A stretch of 64,000 nt of DNA from Bryoerythrophyllum caledonicum (taxonomy: Eukaryota; Streptophyta; Bryopsida; Pottiales; Pottiaceae), in contig OZ020514.1 of assembly GCA_963971425.1 (NCBI GenBank), positions 45,475,527-45,539,526 of the forward strand, in the 5' to 3' direction. Shown one piece after another: positions 12,356-21,921 of the stretch. The notes beneath the pieces are model-generated. The model was not told the DNA's origin, did no database searches, and was given only the letters and a program-made list of their open reading frames with translations. Within the stretch, counting starts at the first letter, position 1. Each line of letters begins with the position of its first letter. The translations under genes and the position numbers were made by a program.

Positions 12356-13366
12356 ATGATAGCAATTTCAGATGAAATTCGTACTCGCATCATAGGTTTG
12401 AGTGAGGGAGGATTTACAGGAGTTCAAATTGCAGCTACTACAGGAGTTCCTATTAGAACAGTTACAAGGTTAGTAAAAACATTTAGAGAAGATGGAACCT
12501 ACAAGCGCAAACCTTGCGGTGGAAGTCACGCTAAAAAGCTTAATGATAGAGATGTTCGTAGTATTGTGCATTACTCAAAAATTCATCGTTGCTCTTCACT
12601 CTTAGAGATTACCAATGCATGTCCTACTCAAGTGTGTAGACGTACTATTCAAAGGGTCTTACATAAAAATGGCATTTTTAGTCGAATTGCAGTCAAAAAA
12701 CCTTTTTTGACACCTTGTCACATGTCTCAATGATTAGCTTTTGCTCAGAAGTACCGTGGATGGAGTGCAAAAGAGTGGGAGCGTGTTGTTTGGACAGATG
12801 AATCTACTTTTGAAATTGGAAAAAATTCTCGGCAAATTCATGTTTGGAGAAGTGCATACGAGCGTTATTCATCAAGTTGTCTAGCTCCTACTTTTAAAAG
12901 TGGAAGGACTTCTTTAATGATTTGGGGCGCATTTGCCGGAGGACAAAAGTTAGAACTTGTCTTTATGCCTAAAGGTCAACGTTCTGCTAAGGATTTTATA
13001 GAAGTGGTTTACGATGCCAAATTGGTTCATTTCATGGGTCAAATTCCACAATAAGTGCTTATGGAAGATGGGGCACCTGTCCATAGGAGCAAAATATGTG
13101 AAGAATGGAGACAAAGCCACCTTCTCGAAAAGCTCAACTGGCCTGCAAACTCTCCCGATCTCAATCCAATCGAGAACATTTGGAGGATGTTAAAATATGT
13201 TGTGCAACATGGCAAACAATGCCCTAGAAGCTTAGATGTGTTGAAGGTAGTTCTTAAAAGAGAGTGGAAGTTAATCAATGGTACAAAGCTCCTTCAACTA
13301 TGTCATTCTATGCCCTCTAGGTTACTAGCAGTGATTGACGCTAATGGAGGACATACACGTTGGTAG
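12356..13366 (+). pseudogene. Tc1-type (DD34E) transposase with two in-frame stops
   Basis: A single 337-codon frame from the ATG at 12356 to the TAG at 13364-13366 is interrupted only by TGA at 12731-12733 and TAA at 13052-13054. It reads a paired-type helix-turn-helix N-terminus (GVQIAATTGVPIRTVTRL), then WTDESTFEIG, MEDGAPVHRS and SPDLNPIENIW. The catalytic triad is intact with 34-residue spacing between the second Asp and the Glu. Both stops could come from one C-to-T change (CGA and CAA). The stop codon overlaps the inner edge of the right inverted repeat. It is distinct from, but similar to, the transposase at 9912-10935. Confidence 0.88.
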
Positions 13367-13937
13367 ATATGGAATAACTTTTTTGTGTACATCTTTTGGC
13401 TTTGAAATTGATCTCACATGTTACTAGTGTAGAGATGATCTTGTGCCAAAAATTTCACTATGTATCAACAAAAATTCAATCCTAAGGAGGGCGTCAAAGT
13501 TGGAAGTAGTAAAATGGTTTTCCCCTTTGTTTCTCAAAACTACACATGTTGGTAGATTTGGAATATTATTTTTTGTATGGGTCTTTTGGACTTGAAATTT
13601 TCCACACATGCAAACAACATAAAAATGTTTTTGCTCCAAAAATTTCATGGGCAAAAAAAATTTCCTCAATTCTTGGGAGGGTGTCAAAGTTGGCAGCTGT
13701 GACACTTTTCTCACAGCTATCCCATGTTGGTAGATCTTGCATAAGTTTTTTTGTATAAGTCTCCTGGACTTGAAATTTGGTATGCATGTTTTCAACATAA
13801 AGATGATGCTGTCCCCAAATTTTCATGGTAAAATAACAATTTCTCAGCTTTGGGGAGGGTGTCAAAGTTGGCAGCAGTGTAGGACACTATCCCTGGAACT
13901 ACTAGACGGCCAATTTGAATGTCACCCTTTTGTACAG
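13360..13937 (-). repeat. Right long inverted repeat of Tc1-type transposon 2
   Basis: This is the inverse copy of 11149-11728, highly similar along its length, with the three internal direct repeats in inverted order. It ends with CCCTTTTGTACAG followed by TA. Confidence 0.78.
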
Positions 13938-16047
13938 TACAGTATAGTTCAGTACTGTACATTTCAGTTGCTCTTTATCACGACGACTTGGGCAACATCG
14001 CAGTGATCCGGTGCGGAGAGCGCTGCACACTATGCAGGTTTCCGAAGTTTGCTTCCATGTCGATGGTGCGCAACTGCTGTGCTCGGTCACAATCCACTGG
14101 GAGTTGTACCGCAGCAAGACTTCCCTACCGTCATGCCCTCACAGCTCTGCTCGTCATTCCAGTTTCACTTCCCCTCTATTACTTCTGTATAAGCTGCATT
14201 GTAGAGTACATCCCATTCCTGGGCCTCCCGAGCTGTCTTATTATATTTGCACTAGCGATGTGATAATCTCTGTAGGGTGTTCTGGGAGGTAAGTGGTGAA
14301 GGTGAGTTGTTAGTGATGCGTCTCTCGCTGCATTGTGTAGTAGAAAGGTTTTTTCAGTTTTGGAGTCTTTGGTCTGAGTTTTGGGTGTTGGGAAGAGGGT
14401 GTCTGGTGTTTATTCGCCCGATGGAGGGTGTCAGAGAGGTTGGTTTTGTTCTGAGTTCATGGTGATCGATCGTGATCTGGACAAGTTCGGATTATTTCCA
14501 GATCGCTTTTGGGTTTAGGCTCAATCTATTCTAGTGGTAATATCCTGTTCTTGTTGGTGATATTTTCAGTGAGGAGGCTGATGTTTAGTGTGTGGGGAGT
14601 AAATGGAGGGAGCAGTGTTAGGGGTTTTGTACGTACTGGGTAGCTTGTTCACAGATTTCTGAGAATCTCATTTTGTTATTCTGGTTGACCAGATTTTCTC
14701 TTTAGCCATCGTTGAGCGCTATTTGAGGAGGAGTGGGGCGTGATGGAGGACAAGGATGCTTGCAGGTATTGCTTCAGTATGCCTTAAGAAGATATCCTGT
14801 TATTTAGTCTTAGCTTTTTTGCCATTACATTATATATGCGAATTTTCTGCCTGGGACTGTTTCACTTCAGTCAGCAAGAGGAGCGGGCAACTTCCCATTT
14901 AGGTTGCCTTTGGTTGAAGTATACCTTCAGCTGTGCACGGATCGACTATCTAGCTAACAACCTCGATACACATTGGCTCGATTGCGTCGTTTTGTAACAT
15001 AACATTGGGGACCACATTCTCCGACTCGTAGATATGTTCTGAGCAGAGTATAGGACGAGTCGCGAAGAATGCATGCTTTTGAATTGTTTAATAGTGAACG
15101 AGTAGGTTTGAATGCAGACATATATGTAGCAACCTGTTGAATGTAATAGTGCGGCAGTAATGATATGATGATTCGTTTGTTATGAGATACCAGTGAGTAA
15201 TGTTCTTTCTTTGCATCTTCAGAGTTGGTTTAAGTGCTTCGTAAGAAGCCCGCTTTAACAGAATCTCAGAGATAGGTGGTTCTGATGTACGCTAAAGATA
15301 AATTACGTTCGGAGTGAAAACTTCGCGACTGTACCGGTTGGGTGATCCTTCTGGTGAGACTGATAGGGTAGTCATGGAGTGGATTAACCTAGCAGCACTA
15401 GCTCCCACAGTCTGAGTCAGACAAGAGGGTGTTCACGTGAGAATTTAGTATGACAATAAGAAAGATTACTTTTCAAATTATGTACCTAGATACTTCCATG
15501 TCCTTATTGCTTTGTTCTGTAGCCTTATTGAACTTTACTTTGCTTGCAATCTGAAGATTTCATAACGTGCACGCGTTCTCTTTTGACATGTTATCGTGTG
15601 ACGTAAACCTAACCACTGTGGCATCCAATTTTAGATATGTGAGTGGGATTATCTCTCCGTCGCTTTTAAAATGCAGGGGATTTTTCTTAAAATACTGCTG
15701 TGCCTATCAATAGAATCAACCTCGTACATTTTTTGGTGTTGAGTCTCTTGATCCTCCCGGATTTGGGAGCTTGCCGTTCTGCACTTGCCTATGAGAAGTA
15801 CCAATACTAACCTTCTGCACCTTGTTAAGGTACAAAGTCCTCCGGACGGTCGTGGACGATGCCGCAGCCATTCAATCTTAGGCAGCTTTTTCGCCAACAC
15901 TTTCTACCCTGGTAACAACCTGCTTTACTCTGTTATTTGCTGGTCAGCCAGATCCTTCGTCTCTGGCTTTTAATCTGCCATATTCTCCGCTTTTATAAAT
16001 ACTGCAGTGGTCATTTAGGCCCCTTTTTGTACGATTCAGCTGGAACT
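13938..16047 (+). promoter_or_regulatory. AIR9: AIR9 upstream region, leader exon and probable leader intron
   Basis: Base composition becomes balanced after the transposon end and no other gene is visible. A good donor, GGGAG followed by GTAAGTGG, lies at 14289. A good acceptor, TACTGCAG, ends at 16007, 40 bases before the chosen AIR9 start. A single leader intron of about 1.7 kb, or several smaller ones (other candidate sites near 14758, 14877 and 15226), would fit. Transcription would then start between about 13940 and 14280, close to the Tc1 insertion. No clear TATA box was picked out. The splice assignment is inferred from consensus only. Confidence 0.4.
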
Positions 16048-19000
16048 ATGGAGGAGGTTGCATCTGCTGAGCCTTTCCTGTATCAAACTCGTCATTGGAA
16101 TACATCAGAATGCTTTGTCCCAAGCATGTCTTCAAAGAATGGAGACGAAGATGAGTCAGGTGTAGGAGAAGGGTACCTTGGAACCGAGGACTTGGACGAT
16201 CAAGACTTGGATGATGGGGAGCTTGCCATAGATCATGCGTGGGTCAAGTCTAGCCTGTTCGCTGCCCCATCCGTCCTTGATGTGGCTTCTGAAGAGGATG
16301 CAAACAGCATCAATAATGACCAGTACGAAATTCTGGAAGTTGAGATAGATAAATCTTCCAAACGTGAGTCCTTGAAGAAGGTGAACGGTGTTAGCAATCT
16401 GAAAAACGGAATATATTCTTCTGTGAGAAAGAGCACTTCCGCAAGAAGCGCTCAAGCCCCACCATCACCGAAACCATATCTGAGGGCTTCCTCTTTGGCA
16501 GCTTCTTGCCGACTTGGTAGCGCCACTGAGAGCAACATCAAACCTGGAAATGGGATTGCGAATTTGGGACCACCAAGTATATCTGCAGCACCGATCATCA
16601 AGAGGCGATCATCGATTTCAGGTGAAGGTCGAAGTGAGCCGATGACAAGACGCAGTTCAGTTGAGCCTGCTACTATCGGCCAGTACATACCCTTCAGAAC
16701 AACTGCTTCTACACGTAAGTCCTTATCTAGTATGGTGAACCCCGTAAAGAGTCCTCGACGACACTCTCTCTCTGGAATTACCACTCTGAGTCGTTCTCTC
16801 GACCTTTTGCCCTCATCAGACGTCAACAGCTGCGCTGCATCAGCTCCAGCCCTGAAGGCTTCAGGTCGACGTGTGAGCAACTCAGCATCCTCTTCAGTGT
16901 TGAATTCCGCAGCTCAAAGGGCTACGATTCCGGCTCGTCAGTCGTCTTCTACTCTAACTGTTGAGAATCTTTCTAGCAGGAACAGCCTTTCTGGGCAGAA
17001 GTCCGCTGCCGACCCAGGCAGGCCTTCACCAGAGAACTCCACTTCTGCAAGATCGCAAACAAGCTCCACTTTCAATTCGAAGGGCAACTACGTCTCTTCA
17101 CCTTCATCAATTGTATCCATTCAAAGATCCTCATCTACAACTGTTGGTTTTAATCAAGATGCACCAAAGAAAAAGCTGACGTCATCCGCTACTCTTGGGC
17201 TGAGAAGGACGTCGAGTTTTGCCGAGCCAGTTGGAGCTATTCTCAGGGGTTCGACTTCTTCCAATTCTAAGCCGTCAGAGAGATCACCATCAGTGAGCAT
17301 TCAGAGCAAGAGGTCTTCCTCAGGGCTAGTTTCGAGCTCTAGTGCCACTTCCAAATGTACACCTGAAAAGGTACATATCAGAGGTGCCAGCAATGGCAAG
17401 TCCCCAACTTCAAATCAGAATTCTAAGCCCTCGACTTCTCGTGCGATGCCGAATAATACTGGCAACGGAGGATCGAAGGAAAAGCCATCTCGATCTTCCC
17501 AGAGATCGGATCGAGGTCCTAGCATTCTTACTCGAGGGAAGTGCCTTACTTTGGATACAGAAGACTCACGTCTAGTTGCTCCATCAGTAGACTTAAAAGG
17601 TGGGGATGACGTCAGGTTTGATCTTCGAGGTCGGAGAGTGAGAACCTTGGATGGGAACCTTGTGACCCTCACATCCAAGATGGAGTTCGTATATCTCCGT
17701 GATAACAAGCTGTCGACATTGAGTGGTATTGAAATTTTGCGGCGCGTCAAAGTTCTGGACTTGAGTTTTAACGAGTTTAAGGGGTCCGGGTTTGAGCCAC
17801 TGGCACATTGTAAGGCTCTCCAGCAACTCTATCTTGCAGGCAACCAGATTACAAATCTGACTGACTTGCCGCTGCTTCCGAATCTGGAGTTTCTTTCAGT
17901 GGCGCAAAATAAAATCGAGTCTCTTGACATGGCTCCGCAGCCACGGCTCCAAGTCCTGGCAGCCAGCAAAAACAAAATTTCCACGCTGAAGGACTTCCCT
18001 AACCTTCCCGCGCTGGAGCACCTTCGTTTGGAGGAGAATCCGATTCTGGAGAGCTTCCATGTGGAAGCACAATCCATTCTGCTCGTTGGGCCAAGCTTGA
18101 AGAAATTCAATGATCGTGACCTTTCCTTAGAGGAGCTCAAGCTCGCACGAATGTACCCTCCCAGCACCGCACTTTGCATTCGCGAGGGCTGGGAGCTTTG
18201 TGACCCAGAGAAGGCCACAGAGTCTACACTCCAGTTTCTCCATTCACAGTGGAGCGAAACCATTCCACCGGGCTACATAGTGAAGAAAACATGGGTCGGC
18301 CGACCTCAAGAAGATTATCCTTGCCCTTGTGAGTTTGTTTTTGAGAGCCTTGAAGATATATTTGAGGAAACAGATTTTGTGTTGAAGTACCAGTGGTTTG
18401 TGGGTAGTAAAACTCCAATCAACTTTGTCCGCATCAACGGAGCAGATGCCCTGAGCTACTGGCCAAAACATGAAGATGTGGAAAAATGCCTCAAAGTGGA
18501 GTGCAGCATTCTAATAGGAGAGAAGCAGTATGGTCCGGTGTTCGCTATATCTGCACCTGTTGCTGCAGGAAGCAAGTGTCCGATGGTTCTGGGTCTTGAG
18601 GTAGAGGGAAAGTTTACAGAAGGTGCCATTGTCAAGGGCTTCCCTGTTGTGGCTTGGTGTGGTGGAACTCCTGGGAAGGCCGTTTGTAGCTGGCTGCGAC
18701 GCAATGAGCAGTCAAGCCCTGTAGCGATTATGGGAGCTGAAGAACGAGAGTATCGACTTCAACTCCATGATGTGGGATATAGCCTTATCTACATGTACAC
18801 CCCTGTTACAGGGGAGGGCGTTAAAGGTGCGCCGCAGTACGCTTCTACACCCGTCGTCCAAGCATCTCCACCTAGTGTAAGCTCAGTGCGAATTATTGGT
18901 GACGCCGTGAATGGAAATAATATTCAGGGGGCTGGTCAATATTTTGGAGGCAAAGAAGGCGCCAGCAAGTTTGAGTGGTTAAGGGAGATTCTAGACTCTG

Positions 19001-21921
19001 GAGAATTCAAGCTTGTGTCACGCGGTAATTCAGATTACACTCTTACAGATCAAGATGTGGGCCGGCGCATTATGTTTATGTACACTCCTGTTAATCTTAC
19101 AGGGAGAGTGGGTGATCCTTTGACAGCCACAAGTGCGACCGTGTTGCTCGGTCCACCCACAATTGAGAAACTACGCATCGTTGGAGATTTGAAGGAAGGT
19201 AATAAGGTTGCTGTGAGTGCACTCTTCACTGGTGGTACGGAGGGCGCCAGCCGAGTACAATGGTTCAAAAAGGCAACTCCTTCCATTCCCACCGACGATT
19301 TGCAAGTGGAGCCTCTGAGTAGCCTCAGAATGACCAAGGCGTTCCGCATTCCAGTTGGCGCTGTAGGTCATTATCTGGTTGCTAAGTACATACCTGTCAG
19401 GTCGGATAACGAGGTTGGCAAGCCTGTGTATGCGACATCTTTAACAGTTGTGGAGATGTTACCCCCGGGGTTGACTTTCCTCAACCTAGTTGGTGAGTTC
19501 GTGGAAGGTGAAACTCTGACAGCTCAATATGGCTATGTGGGGGGCTGCGAGGGTGTCAGTCTCTACAGCTGGTATTTGCTCGAGAGTGAGAATGGTCCCG
19601 GCACACCCTTGGTGGAGGCAGAGGGTCAGCTACAGTACCGAATCTCAAAGCAAGCTGTGAACAAGCTCATCTCATTCCGGTGCCGACCTGTCCGTGACGA
19701 TGGCATCTCAGGCGATTGGCAGATCATTTTTGGCATAGAGAAGATTCATGCTGGGTCACCAAAGCTGCTCTCGTTGCATATTATTGGGGAGCCAATGGAA
19801 GGTCACCAGCTTCAGGTGGGAAAAGAGTATTGGGGAGGAGACGAAGGAATTTGCAAGGTGCAATGGTTCGTCACTCGGCAGGATGGGACTCAACGTGAGA
19901 TCAAAGGCGCAGTGCACGACCCATACGTAATCCAAAGCGAGGACATTGATGCACTACTCTGCGTCTCCTGTGAGCCTGTCAGGAGTGATGGTGTCACGGG
20001 TCAGATCGTAGTTTCCTCCAGCGTGGGACCGGTGGTCCCTGCTCCCCCAAGTTGCACTGCTCTAGAACTTTGTGGAGTATCTGTCGAAGGAGGAAACCTC
20101 AGCTTTAAGGCCGCATATAAGGGCGGGGAAAAGGGCGCCTGTTTTCAGGAATGGGTGAGACACGATGTCGATGGTAGTCAAGTCACTTTAAGCACTTCAA
20201 AGATTCTAGACCTCACTTCTGAAGACGTAGGAAGTAGAATTGAGCTTGTCTTTACACCTGTAAGAAAAGATGGCTTGGGCGGGGACTCCAGGTCGGTGCT
20301 CTCTGACATCATTGTGGAGGGAGAGCCTGAAGGCACTGATCTTGTGATCCCTCAATGCTTTCAAGATGTGGAAGTAATACCTCGCAAAGCTTACTTCGGA
20401 GGGAAGGAGGGGAAGAGCGAGTATATATGGTACCGAACGGCGCACCGGCCCAGAAATGGGCAGCTTCCTGAGGACGCGAAGAGACTACACAGCGAGACTG
20501 ATTCGTACACTCCATATCTTGACGACGTAGGGTCGTACTTGGTATCGCATTGGGTTCCCGTGCGACAAGATGGCAAACGCGGCACTCCTATCATCGGCTA
20601 CAGTAACTTGCCTGTGGCGCCGGCGCTGCCAGTAGTGAGCAAAGTGAGTATCCAGGGACGATCACCAGGGATGTATATTGGCGAGGGAGAGTACTACGGT
20701 GGACTAGAAGGTGAGAGCCATTTTTGCTGGTACCGTCAAACAACTGGAGGCCTTCGCACAATTATCGATGGTGCAGTCTCCAAGACTTACTTTGTCGGCG
20801 ACGATGACTACACCTGCTCTGTCGTCTTCGGCTACACCCCTGTTCGCAGCGACAGCATAGTGGGGGAGCTTGTTTTATCTGATCCAACTCCTCTTCTGTA
20901 TCCCGAGGTGCCTTGCATCCACAAGCTGGTCTTGAAGGGACAGCCAGTGGAGGGCGAGACGCTCACTGCCTTGGAGGTCATCCCCATAGGTGACACCCAG
21001 CAGCGCTTGTGGGAAAAGTACAAGAAAGACGTCAAGTATCAGTGGTCACGTTCCTGGCAACCAGCCACACAAGACCACTACGAGACACTCATGGCGCAAC
21101 GTACTTGCTCGTACAAGGTGCGCCTTGAGGACCAGGGCTTCACCTTGCGGTGCGAGGCCATTATGTCCGATGTATTTGGCAGATCCGCCGAGCCGGCCTA
21201 TGTCGTCACTTCGGCAGTCAGCCCTGGCTTCCCAAAAGTCGAGAATCTGGACATTGAGGGACGTGGGTACCACACCAGCCTGTACGCCGTCCGTGGAATC
21301 TACAGTGGCGGTAAGGAGGGCAGGAGCACACTTCAATGGTTCCGGGCTATGGCCGGAAGTCCGGACCTAATTCCGATATCTGGGGAAGTGGGCAGAATGT
21401 ACGAAGCAAATGTGGACGACGTCGGCTACCGACTCGTTGCGGTGTACACTCCGGTGCGCGACGATGGCATCAAAGGCGGCCCAGTCTCGGTCTCAACCGA
21501 TCCCATCACAGTGAACCCCGAGGTCGCGAAAGAAGTTAAGCTCAAGCTTGAGCTCGGTGCAGTGAAGTTCGAGGCGTTGAAGGACCGTGACAGGTCGCCG
21601 ATAAAGTTGTCTCCGAGATCCCCACAGCAGCAAAGCTTGGAACGGCGCGTTCTGGATGTGAATAGGAAGCGGGTGAAGGTGGTGAAACCCGGGTCGAAGA
21701 CGCACTTCGCATCAACTGAGATTCGTGGGACCTATGCACCTCCATTTCATGTGGAAGTGTTTCGAAACGATCAGCACCGGTTGAAGATTGTTGTGGATAC
21801 TGACAATGAAGTCGATCTGATGGTGCAGTCACGGCATATTCGCGACATCATTGTGCTCGTCATTCGAGGATTCTCGCAACGCTTCAATACCACCCCGCTC
21901 AACTTGCTTCTCAAGATGTAG
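16048..21921 (+). CDS. AIR9: AIR9, microtubule-associated LRR/A9-repeat protein
   Basis: This is an uninterrupted 1957-residue frame matching the plan of plant AIR9, a large protein that decorates cortical microtubules and the preprophase band and returns to the cortical division site during cytokinesis. An acidic stretch lies at about 30-62. A Ser/Arg/Lys-rich basic region at about 115-515 corresponds to the microtubule-binding part. Leucine-rich repeats lie at about 525-690. About ten A9-type repeats run from roughly 845 to 1830, spaced ~100 residues, each with a GGxEGxSxxxW-like core (for example near 871, 966, 1062, 1165, 1263, 1357, 1451, 1551 and 1753; one near 1655 is degenerate). A conserved C-terminus follows. 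I chose the Met at 16048 because the upstream in-frame Met at 15937 precedes a strong splice acceptor at 16007 and adds only 37 unrelated residues. No intron interrupts the 5.9-kb coding region, which is unusual for this gene. The frame looks intact and functional. Confidence 0.93.
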   Translation: MEEVASAEPFLYQTRHWNTSECFVPSMSSKNGDEDESGVGEGYLGTEDLDDQDLDDGELAIDHAWVKSSLFAAPSVLDVASEEDANSINNDQYEILEVEIDKSSKRESLKKVNGVSNLKNGIYSSVRKSTSARSAQAPPSPKPYLRASSLAASCRLGSATESNIKPGNGIANLGPPSISAAPIIKRRSSISGEGRSEPMTRRSSVEPATIGQYIPFRTTASTRKSLSSMVNPVKSPRRHSLSGITTLSRSLDLLPSSDVNSCAASAPALKASGRRVSNSASSSVLNSAAQRATIPARQSSSTLTVENLSSRNSLSGQKSAADPGRPSPENSTSARSQTSSTFNSKGNYVSSPSSIVSIQRSSSTTVGFNQDAPKKKLTSSATLGLRRTSSFAEPVGAILRGSTSSNSKPSERSPSVSIQSKRSSSGLVSSSSATSKCTPEKVHIRGASNGKSPTSNQNSKPSTSRAMPNNTGNGGSKEKPSRSSQRSDRGPSILTRGKCLTLDTEDSRLVAPSVDLKGGDDVRFDLRGRRVRTLDGNLVTLTSKMEFVYLRDNKLSTLSGIEILRRVKVLDLSFNEFKGSGFEPLAHCKALQQLYLAGNQITNLTDLPLLPNLEFLSVAQNKIESLDMAPQPRLQVLAASKNKISTLKDFPNLPALEHLRLEENPILESFHVEAQSILLVGPSLKKFNDRDLSLEELKLARMYPPSTALCIREGWELCDPEKATESTLQFLHSQWSETIPPGYIVKKTWVGRPQEDYPCPCEFVFESLEDIFEETDFVLKYQWFVGSKTPINFVRINGADALSYWPKHEDVEKCLKVECSILIGEKQYGPVFAISAPVAAGSKCPMVLGLEVEGKFTEGAIVKGFPVVAWCGGTPGKAVCSWLRRNEQSSPVAIMGAEEREYRLQLHDVGYSLIYMYTPVTGEGVKGAPQYASTPVVQASPPSVSSVRIIGDAVNGNNIQGAGQYFGGKEGASKFEWLREILDSGEFKLVSRGNSDYTLTDQDVGRRIMFMYTPVNLTGRVGDPLTATSATVLLGPPTIEKLRIVGDLKEGNKVAVSALFTGGTEGASRVQWFKKATPSIPTDDLQVEPLSSLRMTKAFRIPVGAVGHYLVAKYIPVRSDNEVGKPVYATSLTVVEMLPPGLTFLNLVGEFVEGETLTAQYGYVGGCEGVSLYSWYLLESENGPGTPLVEAEGQLQYRISKQAVNKLISFRCRPVRDDGISGDWQIIFGIEKIHAGSPKLLSLHIIGEPMEGHQLQVGKEYWGGDEGICKVQWFVTRQDGTQREIKGAVHDPYVIQSEDIDALLCVSCEPVRSDGVTGQIVVSSSVGPVVPAPPSCTALELCGVSVEGGNLSFKAAYKGGEKGACFQEWVRHDVDGSQVTLSTSKILDLTSEDVGSRIELVFTPVRKDGLGGDSRSVLSDIIVEGEPEGTDLVIPQCFQDVEVIPRKAYFGGKEGKSEYIWYRTAHRPRNGQLPEDAKRLHSETDSYTPYLDDVGSYLVSHWVPVRQDGKRGTPIIGYSNLPVAPALPVVSKVSIQGRSPGMYIGEGEYYGGLEGESHFCWYRQTTGGLRTIIDGAVSKTYFVGDDDYTCSVVFGYTPVRSDSIVGELVLSDPTPLLYPEVPCIHKLVLKGQPVEGETLTALEVIPIGDTQQRLWEKYKKDVKYQWSRSWQPATQDHYETLMAQRTCSYKVRLEDQGFTLRCEAIMSDVFGRSAEPAYVVTSAVSPGFPKVENLDIEGRGYHTSLYAVRGIYSGGKEGRSTLQWFRAMAGSPDLIPISGEVGRMYEANVDDVGYRLVAVYTPVRDDGIKGGPVSVSTDPITVNPEVAKEVKLKLELGAVKFEALKDRDRSPIKLSPRSPQQQSLERRVLDVNRKRVKVVKPGSKTHFASTEIRGTYAPPFHVEVFRNDQHRLKIVVDTDNEVDLMVQSRHIRDIIVLVIRGFSQRFNTTPLNLLLKM

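Larger units (their letters stand above)
11149..13937 (+). mobile_element. Tc1-type DNA transposon 2, ~575-bp terminal inverted repeats
   Basis: Long inverted repeats (11149-11728 and 13360-13937) enclose a DD34E transposase. The outer ends read CTGTACAAAAGGGTGAC and its inverse, flanked by TA at 11147-11148 and 13938-13939. Alternatively the true tips are CAAAAGGG at 11154 and 13932, with TA at 11152-11153 and 13933-13934, because a 6-bp GTACTG flank is present on both sides. Length is about 2.8 kb. It abuts transposon 1, so one probably inserted at or beside the end of the other. Confidence 0.8.

Noticed and set aside
15937-16047. Upstream in-frame Met of AIR9 as the start
   Set aside because: It lies before a strong acceptor at 16007 and adds a hydrophobic segment with no AIR9-like character; the Met at 16048 fits better.
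16156-21832. Numerous minus-strand open frames across AIR9
   Set aside because: They are antisense shadows of an intact, well-recognised coding frame.
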